Of a stretch of 64,000 nucleotides of DNA, positions 57,221 through 64,000 are shown in pieces. Location of the stretch: assembly GCA_009917545.1 (NCBI GenBank), contig QZDW01000007.1, positions 1 through 64,000 on the forward strand, written 5' to 3'. The notes under the pieces were generated by a model, which searched no databases, had not been told where the DNA came from, and saw nothing but the letters and a program-made list of their open reading frames with translations. Positions within the stretch are counted from its first letter, which is position 1; every line of letters starts with the position of its first letter. This DNA is from a bacterium 1XD42-76 (GTDB taxonomy: Bacteria > Bacillota > Clostridia > Lachnospirales > Lachnospiraceae). The position numbers and the translations under genes are program-made.

Positions 57221-57232
57221 CCTTTTGAACTG

Positions 57233-57706
57233 CTATCTCCTTCTTTTTATAAGCCAGTACAGCAGCAAACAGAACATAATCGGCCCGGCAAACCTTATGA
57301 AGAGAGCCAGAATGCCATTGATGATTCCCAGCACTAAAAACAGCACCAGAAACATACCGGCGAGCAGCAGAAGCTTCCAGTACCACTTACTCAGATCAAA
57401 ATAATGGATCTGCGGAATGTCGTTCTCCCGGCCGCCAGAGCCGTAATCTGTACGGTACGAGCCCTGATATGCACTCCCGTAGTCTGCGCCCTCCGCCTCC
57501 TCCATTGCCTCGGTGGAGTCAATAATCGTCCTGGCGATGATTCTCGGTTCCCCGATCTCAGCTACGATCTCATTGACCGACCTGCCCCGCGCCATTTCCT
57601 GAGAAAGATAATTCTGATAATAGATTAAATTTTCTCTGATAACCCCCATAGGCACCTCGCCAGACAGCGCTTCCTCCAGGCGTCTTAAAAATTCTTCTTT
57701 GCTCAT
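57233..57706 (-). CDS. DUF1700-like membrane protein
   Basis: 157 residues. The N-terminal 60 ('MSKEEFLRRLEEALSGEVPMGVIRENLIYYQNYLSQEMARGRSVNEIVAEIGEP') match the HAAS/DUF1700 domain, which often works with PadR-type regulators or sensor proteins. Residues 105-155 contain two membrane helices. No regulator gene is adjacent here. The start follows AAGGAGAACAGC. Confidence 0.8.
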   Translation of the reverse strand: MSKEEFLRRLEEALSGEVPMGVIRENLIYYQNYLSQEMARGRSVNEIVAEIGEPRIIARTIIDSTEAMEEAEGADYGSAYQGSYRTDYGSGGRENDIPQIHYFDLSKWYWKLLLLAGMFLVLFLVLGIINGILALFIRFAGPIMFCLLLYWLIKRRR

Positions 57707-57724
57707 GCTGTTCTCCTTGATGTA

Positions 57725-57867
57725 TTACTGTAAAAGTCCCGCCGCCAAGCGGCATAGGAGGTTTACTATGAAAGTCCATCGCCGTAGGCGATCTGAATTC
57801 AGGGATGTCAAATGCGCCTGACTACTTTCGTTCATGGTGGCGTGCTCACCTGTGGGCGCATGGAGGT
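57725..57867 (-). repeat. Dispersed 106-bp repeat, copies J1 (deleted) and J2 (full)
   Basis: J2 (57763-57867) is a full unit directly behind the fbp stop, in fbp orientation. J1 (57725-57762) lacks the middle of the unit. The J2 hairpin is ATCGCC-TAC-GGCGAT. Confidence 0.8.
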
Positions 57868-57873
57868 TTACTC

Positions 57874-59811
57874 CTAATTCAGCTTTTCCTTGATGACACC
57901 GCCCCGGTAAGCTGCGACCAGCTCCTTAAGGTCACTTATCTTGGCCGCCAGCTCCCTGCCCGTATCCGTATCTGCCACCATCACCCGGTTCTTCATTTTT
58001 TCCACGATCGTTACCTTAGGCGTATTCTCATGATCCCTGTCAAACGGCTTATGCTCTGCGAGCGCCAGATGGCGGGAATTGAAAATCAGCGTATAGCCTG
58101 CGATTCCTGTCTTGGGCTGGTAGGATTTGGAAAGCCCTCCGTCGATTACATAGAGCTTGCCATTGCCCTTCACCGGACTCTCTCCGTCTTTCATTTTCAC
58201 CGGAACATGTCCATTGATAATATGGGAGCCCTCGACCGGGAGTCCAAATTCCTTCAGGATCTTATCGCAGAACTCTTCTTTCACACTGAGTTTATAATAT
58301 GGGTTCATATTTTCCCTGGCTGCGTTCTTATCCGCGATAAAGTAGTTCTCAAAAGTGGCCATGTTGTCCTTTCCATATACCGGGGACTTGGGGCCGCACC
58401 ACAGATACCACATGAAATCACTGTACCACTGTTTCGAGGTGTCCTCTTCCGGCAGAAAATATGCCATCTTGACCGCGTCCTCGATGTAATCCAGCATCCG
58501 TTTGCCCGAGTAGACAATGCCATTGATACTTAATTCATCGAATTCACCGTTTTCCTTCATCGGGATACAGCCGTGATACAAAAGGTTGGAGTTACAGCAT
58601 TTGTACATGGCGCCGTGTGAATAGACAAAGCGGATGTGCCTGTGCAGAAGGCCGCTGTGTTTAAAGGACATGCAGAGCGTATGCATCAGCTCTTCCTCTT
58701 CCTTGGTAAGCTTTAGCGGATCCTTGGGATCCACTGTCGGCAGGTTCATGTCCAGCATCTTATAGTCTTTTCCTTTTACCTTAACCATCCCATGCTCAAA
58801 ATCAGTCGCCGCCAGATGGTTCCTGTCGTCCATATGGTATTCCGGATGGCGCTTTACCAGCTGGCCCTCGACCTTGAACTGCATGATGGCGATCGCTTTG
58901 TGCATCTTGGCCGCCAGACCCGGATCCACTGCATCATAGATATTTTCGTCAAGAATCTTCGGCATGAAACGCTCGCAGGGATCGTCCTTGTAGACTCTGG
59001 CCGCAAACATGGACAGCGGGCGCAGATTGATTCCGTAGCCGTCCTCCAGGATATCAAAGCAGTTATAACGGATGGCAATCCGCAGCACATTACAGATACA
59101 TGCCGGATTTCCCGTCGCTGCCCCCATCCAGGAGACATCATGGTTGCCCCACTGGATGTCCACGTCGTGGAAATGCATGAGCTCCTCCATAATGATATCG
59201 GCCCTGGGGCCCCTGTCAAAGATATCCCCGATGATATGGAGGTTGTCGATCGTCAGATTCTGGATCAACTCACTGAGAGCAATGATAAAGGATTCCCCCA
59301 TCTGAATGTCAATGATGGAGTGGATGATTTCATTATAATAGACCTTTTTATTATCATCGTTATAATCGACGTGCAGAAGCTCATCAATAATATACGCATA
59401 GGCCGGAGGCATTTTTTTTCTCACTTTGGAACGCGTATATTTGGAAGAAACCTCCTTGCAAATCTGCACCAGGCGGTAAATCGTGATCCGCTGCCAGTCC
59501 TCCGTAAATTTTCCCTCTCTTTTTATGCTCCTGAGATTCCGTTCCGGGTAGTAGATCAGATTTGCCAGGGCGATCTCCTCTTCCTCGGAAATCAGGTAGC
59601 CGAATGTCTCAGAAATCTTCTCGCGGATGATACCGGACGCACTGCGCAACAGATGAATGAATGCTTCGTATTCTCCGTGCAGATCGCTGAAAAAGTACTC
59701 GGTCCCTTTCGGCAGGCCCTGAATTGCCATCAGGTTGATGATTTCTCCCGATGCCGCTCTGACCGATGGGTATTCCTTAGCCAGAAGGCGCAGGTACGCT
59801 AAATCTCTCAT
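57874..59811 (-). CDS. fbp: Fructose-1,6-bisphosphatase, class 3
   Basis: Gluconeogenic phosphatase of the Firmicute type, 645 residues. It has calcineurin-like metal motifs 'EYFFSDLHGEYEAF' near residue 40, 'IGDIFDRGPRADII' near 190 and 'QWGNHDVSWMGAA' near 222. 'HRHIRFVYSHGAMYKCCNSNLLYHGCIPM' lies near 410, and 'SHIINGHVPVKMKDGESPV' near 540. The start at 59811 (GGGAGGG upstream) opens 'MRDLAYLRLLAKEYPSVRAASGEIINL', the conserved N-terminus; a frame to 59976 overlaps the MBL gene. Confidence 0.96.
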   Translation of the reverse strand: MRDLAYLRLLAKEYPSVRAASGEIINLMAIQGLPKGTEYFFSDLHGEYEAFIHLLRSASGIIREKISETFGYLISEEEEIALANLIYYPERNLRSIKREGKFTEDWQRITIYRLVQICKEVSSKYTRSKVRKKMPPAYAYIIDELLHVDYNDDNKKVYYNEIIHSIIDIQMGESFIIALSELIQNLTIDNLHIIGDIFDRGPRADIIMEELMHFHDVDIQWGNHDVSWMGAATGNPACICNVLRIAIRYNCFDILEDGYGINLRPLSMFAARVYKDDPCERFMPKILDENIYDAVDPGLAAKMHKAIAIMQFKVEGQLVKRHPEYHMDDRNHLAATDFEHGMVKVKGKDYKMLDMNLPTVDPKDPLKLTKEEEELMHTLCMSFKHSGLLHRHIRFVYSHGAMYKCCNSNLLYHGCIPMKENGEFDELSINGIVYSGKRMLDYIEDAVKMAYFLPEEDTSKQWYSDFMWYLWCGPKSPVYGKDNMATFENYFIADKNAARENMNPYYKLSVKEEFCDKILKEFGLPVEGSHIINGHVPVKMKDGESPVKGNGKLYVIDGGLSKSYQPKTGIAGYTLIFNSRHLALAEHKPFDRDHENTPKVTIVEKMKNRVMVADTDTGRELAAKISDLKELVAAYRGGVIKEKLN

Positions 59812-59968
59812 ATTGTTTCCCTCCCAATTCTCCCCGGCAAAGAGTTCCATCGTTTTTGCCCCCGATGCCCCATTTTCTTTTACCGGGAATTGCATTTCTT
59901 TCCATTTTATAGTAACATATTCATATTTAAAAGACAATAAAAGAACTGCTCTCAAAGGGGGATTTTTC

Positions 59969-60778
59969 ATGGACAAGGAACTTCTTTACGTTTTCGGGAC
60001 CGGAAATGCCGCTGCAACCAGGCTTTACAATACATGCTTCGCGCTGCGCTGTGGGGATGAATTCTTCATGGTGGATACCGGGGGAGGAAATGGCATCCTG
60101 GGGATTCTCGAATATATGGAGGTGCCGGTTTCCCGCATCCACCATCTTTTCGTTACACATGAGCATACCGACCACATTCTCGGCGTGGTATGGATGGTGC
60201 GCATGATCGCTACTGCGATGAAAAAGGGAGAGTACGAGGGAGAGGCCCATATTTACTGTCATGAAGGCCTGGTGGAAACGATCCGCACGCTCTGCCGTCT
60301 CACCATACAGGATAAATTTTACTGCATGCTGGGGGAGCAGATCCGGCTGGAGCCGCTTAAGGACGGGGATATGCGGCATATTCTGGACTATGATGTCACC
60401 TTTTTCGACATCCATTCCACCAAAGCCAGACAGTTTGGTTTTACGCTCACATTAAACAATGAGAAAAAGCTGACCTGTACCGGCGACGAGCCGTACAACC
60501 CCCTGTGCGAATCTTATGTAAAGGGCAGCGACTGGCTGCTGCATGAGGCATTCTGCCTGTACGCGGAACGGGAGCAGTGGAAACCGTATGAAAAGCATCA
60601 CGCCACAGTAAAAGAAGCCTGCGAGCTCGCGGAGACCATGCAGATCCCGAATCTTCTGCTCTGGCATACAGAGGACAGCAATATAGCCGGACGCCAGCGG
60701 CTTTATCAGAGCGAAGGGCAGAAATATTACAGCGGCAGCCTTTTCGTACCGGATGATAAGAGCCTGATTATTCTCTAA
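59969..60778 (+). CDS. MBL-fold metal hydrolase (RNase Z-like)
   Basis: 269 residues of metallo-beta-lactamase fold, beginning 'ELLYVFGTGNAAATRLYNTCFALR'. The metal motif is HEHTDH (His64, His66, Asp68, His69), followed by 'CTGDEPYN' near residue 170 with the bridging Asp, and the distal His in 'LLLWHTED' near 235. 'KYEKHHATVKEACELAE' resembles the RNase Z-type C-terminus, so an RNA or small-molecule substrate is possible. It is divergent from fbp, start to start. Confidence 0.88.
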   Translation: MDKELLYVFGTGNAAATRLYNTCFALRCGDEFFMVDTGGGNGILGILEYMEVPVSRIHHLFVTHEHTDHILGVVWMVRMIATAMKKGEYEGEAHIYCHEGLVETIRTLCRLTIQDKFYCMLGEQIRLEPLKDGDMRHILDYDVTFFDIHSTKARQFGFTLTLNNEKKLTCTGDEPYNPLCESYVKGSDWLLHEAFCLYAEREQWKPYEKHHATVKEACELAETMQIPNLLLWHTEDSNIAGRQRLYQSEGQKYYSGSLFVPDDKSLIIL

Positions 60779-60990
60779 ACCTTCATGCGCCCACAGGTGA
60801 GCGCGCCACCATGAATGAAAGTAGTCCAGGCGCATTGGGCATCCCTGAATTTATGCCGCCTGTCGGCAGCGACTTTCACAGTAAACCTTCATGCGCCCAC
60901 AGGTGAGCGCGCCACCATGAATGAAAGTAGTCCAGGCGCATTGGGCATCCCTGAATTTATGCCGCCTGTCGGCAGCGACTTTCACAGTAA
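60779..60990 (+). repeat. Two identical tandem copies of the 106-bp repeat (K1, K2)
   Basis: The units 60779-60884 and 60885-60990 are identical over 106 bp and begin directly at the stop codon of the MBL gene, in the same orientation. The terminal hairpin is TGCCG-CCTGT-CGGCA. Identity implies recent duplication. Between 60991 and 61135 I see only a weak GC-rich hairpin (ATTTGCGGGC region) and no gene. Confidence 0.92.
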
Positions 60991-61135
60991 TCCAAACAGG
61001 GATACCACGGTCGTGCCAAATTCTGCGCCCGCAAATGCATCGCCTGACGGCATTTGCGGGCACACCCCTGTGAAGCGGCCCATGACCGTTCTGTGTTTGG
61101 GGCTTCTGTCTGTAACGTTCTGCCTGCCCTGCTGC

Positions 61136-61513
61136 TTATTGTTGTGCGATCTCCGATTTCCACAGTCCGTGTTTGTTGCAGTACTCATAGACTGCCAACG
61201 GCCTCTCATCATCGCTTAACAGGAATTGGACCGCCGGCTTATCTCCCGGCTTTAATGTCCTCAGCTGGCCCCCGCGTGTCGTTTCCAGGTAGACCCAGGT
61301 AATATAATGGTCTGTTTCCATCGGATGATCGTTTTCTCCCACCTTTGCCTCCACACAGTCTTTCTTCACCTTCACCACAGGAAGGTGCTTTTCTAAGGCT
61401 GCGTCCGTCGTATTGACGTGCAGTTTATCATACGTTCCGCAGCCTGCCTCTCCCTCACCGTAGATCACAAGTGCAACCCCGTGGCAGTCCGGACATTGTA
61501 TAAAACGACTCAT
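61136..61513 (-). CDS. Superoxide reductase / desulfoferrodoxin-like protein
   Basis: Detoxifies superoxide in anaerobes by one-electron reduction. The 125 residues contain all ligands of the catalytic iron: His43 in 'EKHLPVV' (with the neighbouring Glu-Lys), His63 and His69 in 'ENDHPMETDHYITWVYL', and Cys112 and His115 in 'YEYCNKHGLWK'. The N-terminal 'CPDC' pair with a single Cys25 resembles a partial desulforedoxin domain, missing one Cys of the usual four. The start follows AGAGGGATCTG. Confidence 0.92.
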   Translation of the reverse strand: MSRFIQCPDCHGVALVIYGEGEAGCGTYDKLHVNTTDAALEKHLPVVKVKKDCVEAKVGENDHPMETDHYITWVYLETTRGGQLRTLKPGDKPAVQFLLSDDERPLAVYEYCNKHGLWKSEIAQQ

Positions 61514-61744
61514 TTTCAGATCCCTCTCTTTCTTTTTCTCTCTTTCTGTCTTATTTTCCGCCGTCTGCTTTCAATTTATACATCACGCCGCGTTTCCCCG
61601 GCCGTCCGGCAATCATACCGCCCCGATATTGCCGCTTGCAATTCCGCAAAAATATGATTAAAATATGCGTATGACAGCGTATGAAGGTTTTTCAGTTCCG
61701 GCTTCCGGAACGAACGCTCATTTCAACAGGCAGGAGGGAATCAG

Positions 61745-62317
61745 ATGGCAATCAGGCCCTGGATTTTAAATGGCTCAAAAACGATCGTAAAGGATCGCTG
61801 GATTGATCTGCACGCGGATGACTGTGCACTTCCGGACGGTACCAGCATCTCCCCGTTTTATGTCAATACGCTCCCCGATTTCGTGGTGGTTGTAGCTGTC
61901 ACCGAAGAGGGAGATTTTATTTTTATCCGTCAATACCGGCACGGAACAAGGCAGATCCTGATCGAGCTTCCGGCCGGATGCATGGAAGAAGCTGACAGGA
62001 CTCCGGAATGTGGGGCTGTCAGGGAGCTTCTCGAGGAGACGGGATATGCAGGAAATGAACCCGTATTCCTGTGCAAGGTAGCACCCAATGCCTCAAGCCT
62101 CAGTAACTTTGCCCACTGCTACCTGATTACCGGTTGCAAAAAGGTACAGGAGCAGTCCCTGGATGCCACCGAAGATCTGGAGGTCGTCATCCTTACGGCA
62201 GAAGAGACAAAGCAGCTCCTTGCAGACGGCGGACTCGTTCAGGCCGTCCATGTGGCGGCTATGTATTATGCCGAAAAACGGCTCACTAAAGGAAAGGCTG
62301 GTGTAAATCATGAATAA
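61745..62317 (+). CDS. NUDIX hydrolase (ADP-ribose pyrophosphatase-like)
   Basis: 190 residues resembling ADP-ribose pyrophosphatases. The NUDIX box 'GCMEEADRTPECGAVRELLEETGY' near residue 79 keeps the REL-LEE-TG core; the first Glu of the consensus is Asp, a conservative change. 'FIRQYRHGTRQILIELPAG' before the box is typical of the ADPRase subgroup. The start follows AGGAGGG. Its end overlaps the DUF4317 start by 8 nt, so the two are cotranslated. Confidence 0.93.
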   Translation: MAIRPWILNGSKTIVKDRWIDLHADDCALPDGTSISPFYVNTLPDFVVVVAVTEEGDFIFIRQYRHGTRQILIELPAGCMEEADRTPECGAVRELLEETGYAGNEPVFLCKVAPNASSLSNFAHCYLITGCKKVQEQSLDATEDLEVVILTAEETKQLLADGGLVQAVHVAAMYYAEKRLTKGKAGVNHE

Positions 62318-63455
62318 GCGGGAAATATCAGAGATAAAGAAACAATTCAGGAAGGACGGCAATGCCATTACCCGCATCTGCGGCTGTTATGTCGATGCCG
62401 AAAAAAATATAAAAACGACTCTGCGGGAGGCTTTTTTTGCCCTCTCGGAAGAGGAAATTTTTAAGTATTATGACATTTTCAAGAAAGCTCTCTCAGGCTC
62501 AATCGGCAAGAACCTCCACACTCTGGAATATTCGATTCACGATGAGGAGCCCGGGAGCCCCCACGAGCTCCTTATGACGCTCCGGGCGGATCAGCTCTCT
62601 GATGATGAGACAGTGGATTCCTTCTATAATAAAGTGATTGAAAGCTATGATTATGGTGAGAATTATTACATAATCCTGATCCACAGTTCCTATGATATTC
62701 CAGGACGTGCAGAGGACAGAGAAGAAATGTTTGACGCGTCCGACGAAGTGTACAACCACATTCTCTGCTGTATCTGTCCGGTAAAGCTCTCCGAGCCCGG
62801 ACTTTCCTATAACGAGGCCGCGAATGCGATCGAAGAGCGCCCGCGCGACTGGTGGGTGCAGCCTCCCATGACAGGCTTCTTATTTCCGGCATTCCATGAC
62901 CGCAGTACGGATATCCACAGTGTTCTGTATTTTTCTAAAAATCCGGAACAACTGCACGGCGAATGGGTCGACGCCTGCCTTGGCTGTCCGCCCCCGGTAT
63001 CCTTTAAGGCGCAGAAAGAAACTTTCCAGGAGATCCTTGCAGACACTCTGGGCGACGAATGCGAATATGACATCGTCCGTCAGCTCCATGAGAACCTCAC
63101 AGAGATGGTCGAGGAACACAAAGAAGATATGGAGCCCCTGACGCTTGCCCGCCCTGCGGTACGGGATCTGCTGGAAAAGAGCGGCGTGGAGGCAGAGCGC
63201 CTGCAGGATTTCGACAAAATATACGACGAGACTGCCGGTGAGAACACGGCAATCCTCGTCCCGGCCATCACCGGTTCCGGCAAATTCGCTTTAAAAACTC
63301 CTGATGTAGAAATCCGTGTGAACCCGGAGCGCCTGGATCTGGTTGAGACGCGTTTTATCGAAGGGCGCCGTTGTCTGGTGATCGCAGTCGAAGATAACGT
63401 TGAAGTCAATGGTCTGCCGGTAAAAATGTGGGAAGCAGAACCCCCTGCTGAATAG
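62310..63455 (+). CDS. DUF4317 family protein
   Basis: 381 residues, starting 'MNKREISEIKKQFRKDGNAITRICGCYVDAEKN', the conserved opening of DUF4317 proteins of Clostridia. No membrane or signal segment. Conserved 'PPMTGFLFPAFHDRSTDIHSVLYFSKNPEQ' lies near residue 190. Function is unknown. The link with the NUDIX gene by overlap suggests a joint role. A strong terminator follows. Confidence 0.9.
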   Translation: MNKREISEIKKQFRKDGNAITRICGCYVDAEKNIKTTLREAFFALSEEEIFKYYDIFKKALSGSIGKNLHTLEYSIHDEEPGSPHELLMTLRADQLSDDETVDSFYNKVIESYDYGENYYIILIHSSYDIPGRAEDREEMFDASDEVYNHILCCICPVKLSEPGLSYNEAANAIEERPRDWWVQPPMTGFLFPAFHDRSTDIHSVLYFSKNPEQLHGEWVDACLGCPPPVSFKAQKETFQEILADTLGDECEYDIVRQLHENLTEMVEEHKEDMEPLTLARPAVRDLLEKSGVEAERLQDFDKIYDETAGENTAILVPAITGSGKFALKTPDVEIRVNPERLDLVETRFIEGRRCLVIAVEDNVEVNGLPVKMWEAEPPAE

Positions 63456-63492
63456 TATCGTGTTGTCGTATCCTGATAAAAATGTGGCTTTT

Positions 63493-63529
63493 CTAAGATT
63501 GTCCAAAATTGGGCAATCTTAGTTTTTTT
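63493..63529 (+). terminator. Terminator after the DUF4317 gene
   Basis: CTAAGATTGTCC (63493-63504) pairs with GGGCAATCTTAG (63511-63522) with one wobble, followed by seven T's. Confidence 0.85.
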
Positions 63530-63752
63530 ACTTTTTTCTCGACACTTTTGCCCGAATTTCGACATTTTGTCACATCATTCCTATATTTTCGTTTTTCTTA
63601 TCAGACGTTACACCTGTTTTGCATTTCTTTTACCTTCCCTATACAGTACAACATAGGAAAGTCAAGTCCCCGCCGCGAACAGCAGGCGTCCAACTTACAG
63701 CATCCAGGGCTTCTAAGATTTCCGCTATTCTTAGTCTGCCTGTATTAGTTGA

Positions 63753-63803
63753 TACCTGCCAATTGCTTGTGGGGATAAAGTCCGCCAGAAACACAGGCAG
63801 GTA
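63753..63803 (+). repeat. Inverted repeat before the terminal gene
   Basis: ATACCTGCC (63753-63761) and GGCAGGTAT (63795-63803) are perfectly complementary and flank the ribosome-binding region of the gene starting at 63809. This could sequester its start or mark an element end. Between 63530 and 63752 I see no gene. Confidence 0.55.
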
Positions 63804-63808
63804 TACGA

Positions 63809-64000
63809 ATGATAATCCTTGAGCACTACCATATTGTAAGTAAAGACGAAATTTACTATGTTGTATCCCATGAGCCGCGAATATGTCCTGACTGCGGCGC
63901 TCCCTTAAAAGTTCGCGACAGCAAGCGCAGACACCTGATCCTAGCCGAGGGCGATGTCCGCATTTTCCTGCTCCGCAGGCTGAAGTGTAATACCTGCGGA
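63809..64000 (+). CDS. DUF6431-like / transposase-associated zinc-ribbon protein (cut by window end)
   Basis: The frame is open from the ATG at 63809 to the end of the window (64 codons). It reads 'MIILEHYHIVSKDEIYYVV', then 'ICPDCGAPLKVRDSKRRHLIL' and 'RRLKCNTCG', giving two CxxC pairs that form a zinc ribbon. This matches DUF6431 proteins, often found with transposase-like genes in Clostridia. It implies that the right flank may be a mobile element; only the start is visible. Confidence 0.65.
   Translation, partial: MIILEHYHIVSKDEIYYVVSHEPRICPDCGAPLKVRDSKRRHLILAEGDVRIFLLRRLKCNTCG

Noticed and set aside
60815-61219. Peptide frame containing MNESSPGALGIPEF, seen in several repeat copies
   Set aside because: The frame is a by-product of the repeat: the unit is 106 bp so the frame shifts between tandem copies, some copies lack the ATG or contain stops, and no ribosome site is present.

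Overview
The window looks like chromosome of an anaerobic, moderate-GC Firmicute of the Clostridia, most probably a Lachnospiraceae-type gut bacterium. Supporting signs are purine-rich Shine-Dalgarno sites, sigma-A promoters of the TTGACA-17-TATAAT type, frequent TTG/GTG starts, a Clostridia-style ATP synthase operon with a Na+-type c subunit, a class 3 fructose-1,6-bisphosphatase, a superoxide reductase, a small Asn-rich protein, C_GCAxxG_C_C and DUF4317 proteins, and a THF riboswitch before folT. The species call is inference; no rRNA gene is present. Most genes lie on the minus strand.

Layout. 1-960: remnant of an integrated element, with a decapitated tyrosine recombinase and a compact type I toxin/antitoxin-like locus. 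1.0-6.9 kb: guaA, iadA and uvrA, the last with a LexA-type box. 7.0-8.6 kb has no intact gene; about 690 bp of it is a decayed 18-bp tandem repeat that reads as a Cys-containing hexapeptide on the minus strand. 8.7-16.8 kb: a ferredoxin-like aldo/keto reductase, leuA with a candidate leader peptide, glmM, and rfbD-rfbB-rfbA for dTDP-sugar synthesis (rfbC is absent here). 16.9-21.2 kb: an alkyltransferase-like protein, then prfA-prmC-DUF1385-rpmE. 21.3-30.8 kb: DUF4037, TPR, acyltransferase and murA in a tightly packed run, a large exported unknown protein, a nucleotidyltransferase and a hemerythrin. 31-40.1 kb: uraA, then the complete atpZ-I-B-E-F-H-A-G-D-C operon on the minus strand.

40.3-46.4 kb: a lipoprotein, the KtrAB-type potassium uptake pair, a PepT-like peptidase and small conserved proteins. 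46.5-47.2 kb: five tRNA genes (Gln on plus; His, Arg, Gly and Pro on minus). 47.2-54.7 kb: phosphodiesterase and XTP pyrophosphatase, an exported papain-like protease, an RlmL-type methyltransferase, rhodanese, OFA-type MFS, an Asn-rich small protein and a MATE exporter. 54.9-64 kb: THF riboswitch and folT, an NlpC/P60 hydrolase, DUF1700, fbp, an MBL hydrolase, superoxide reductase, NUDIX and DUF4317 genes, and the start of a DUF6431-like gene cut by the window edge.

The feature that ties the window together is a dispersed, hairpin-forming repeat of about 106 bp. Around 16 full or partial copies are visible. Nearly all lie just downstream of a gene and in that gene's orientation, and the terminal hairpin shows compensatory changes between copies. 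Together with the decayed hexapeptide repeat, the overlapping antisense toxin locus and an unassigned structured RNA candidate near 56.8 kb, it is the part most worth follow-up.
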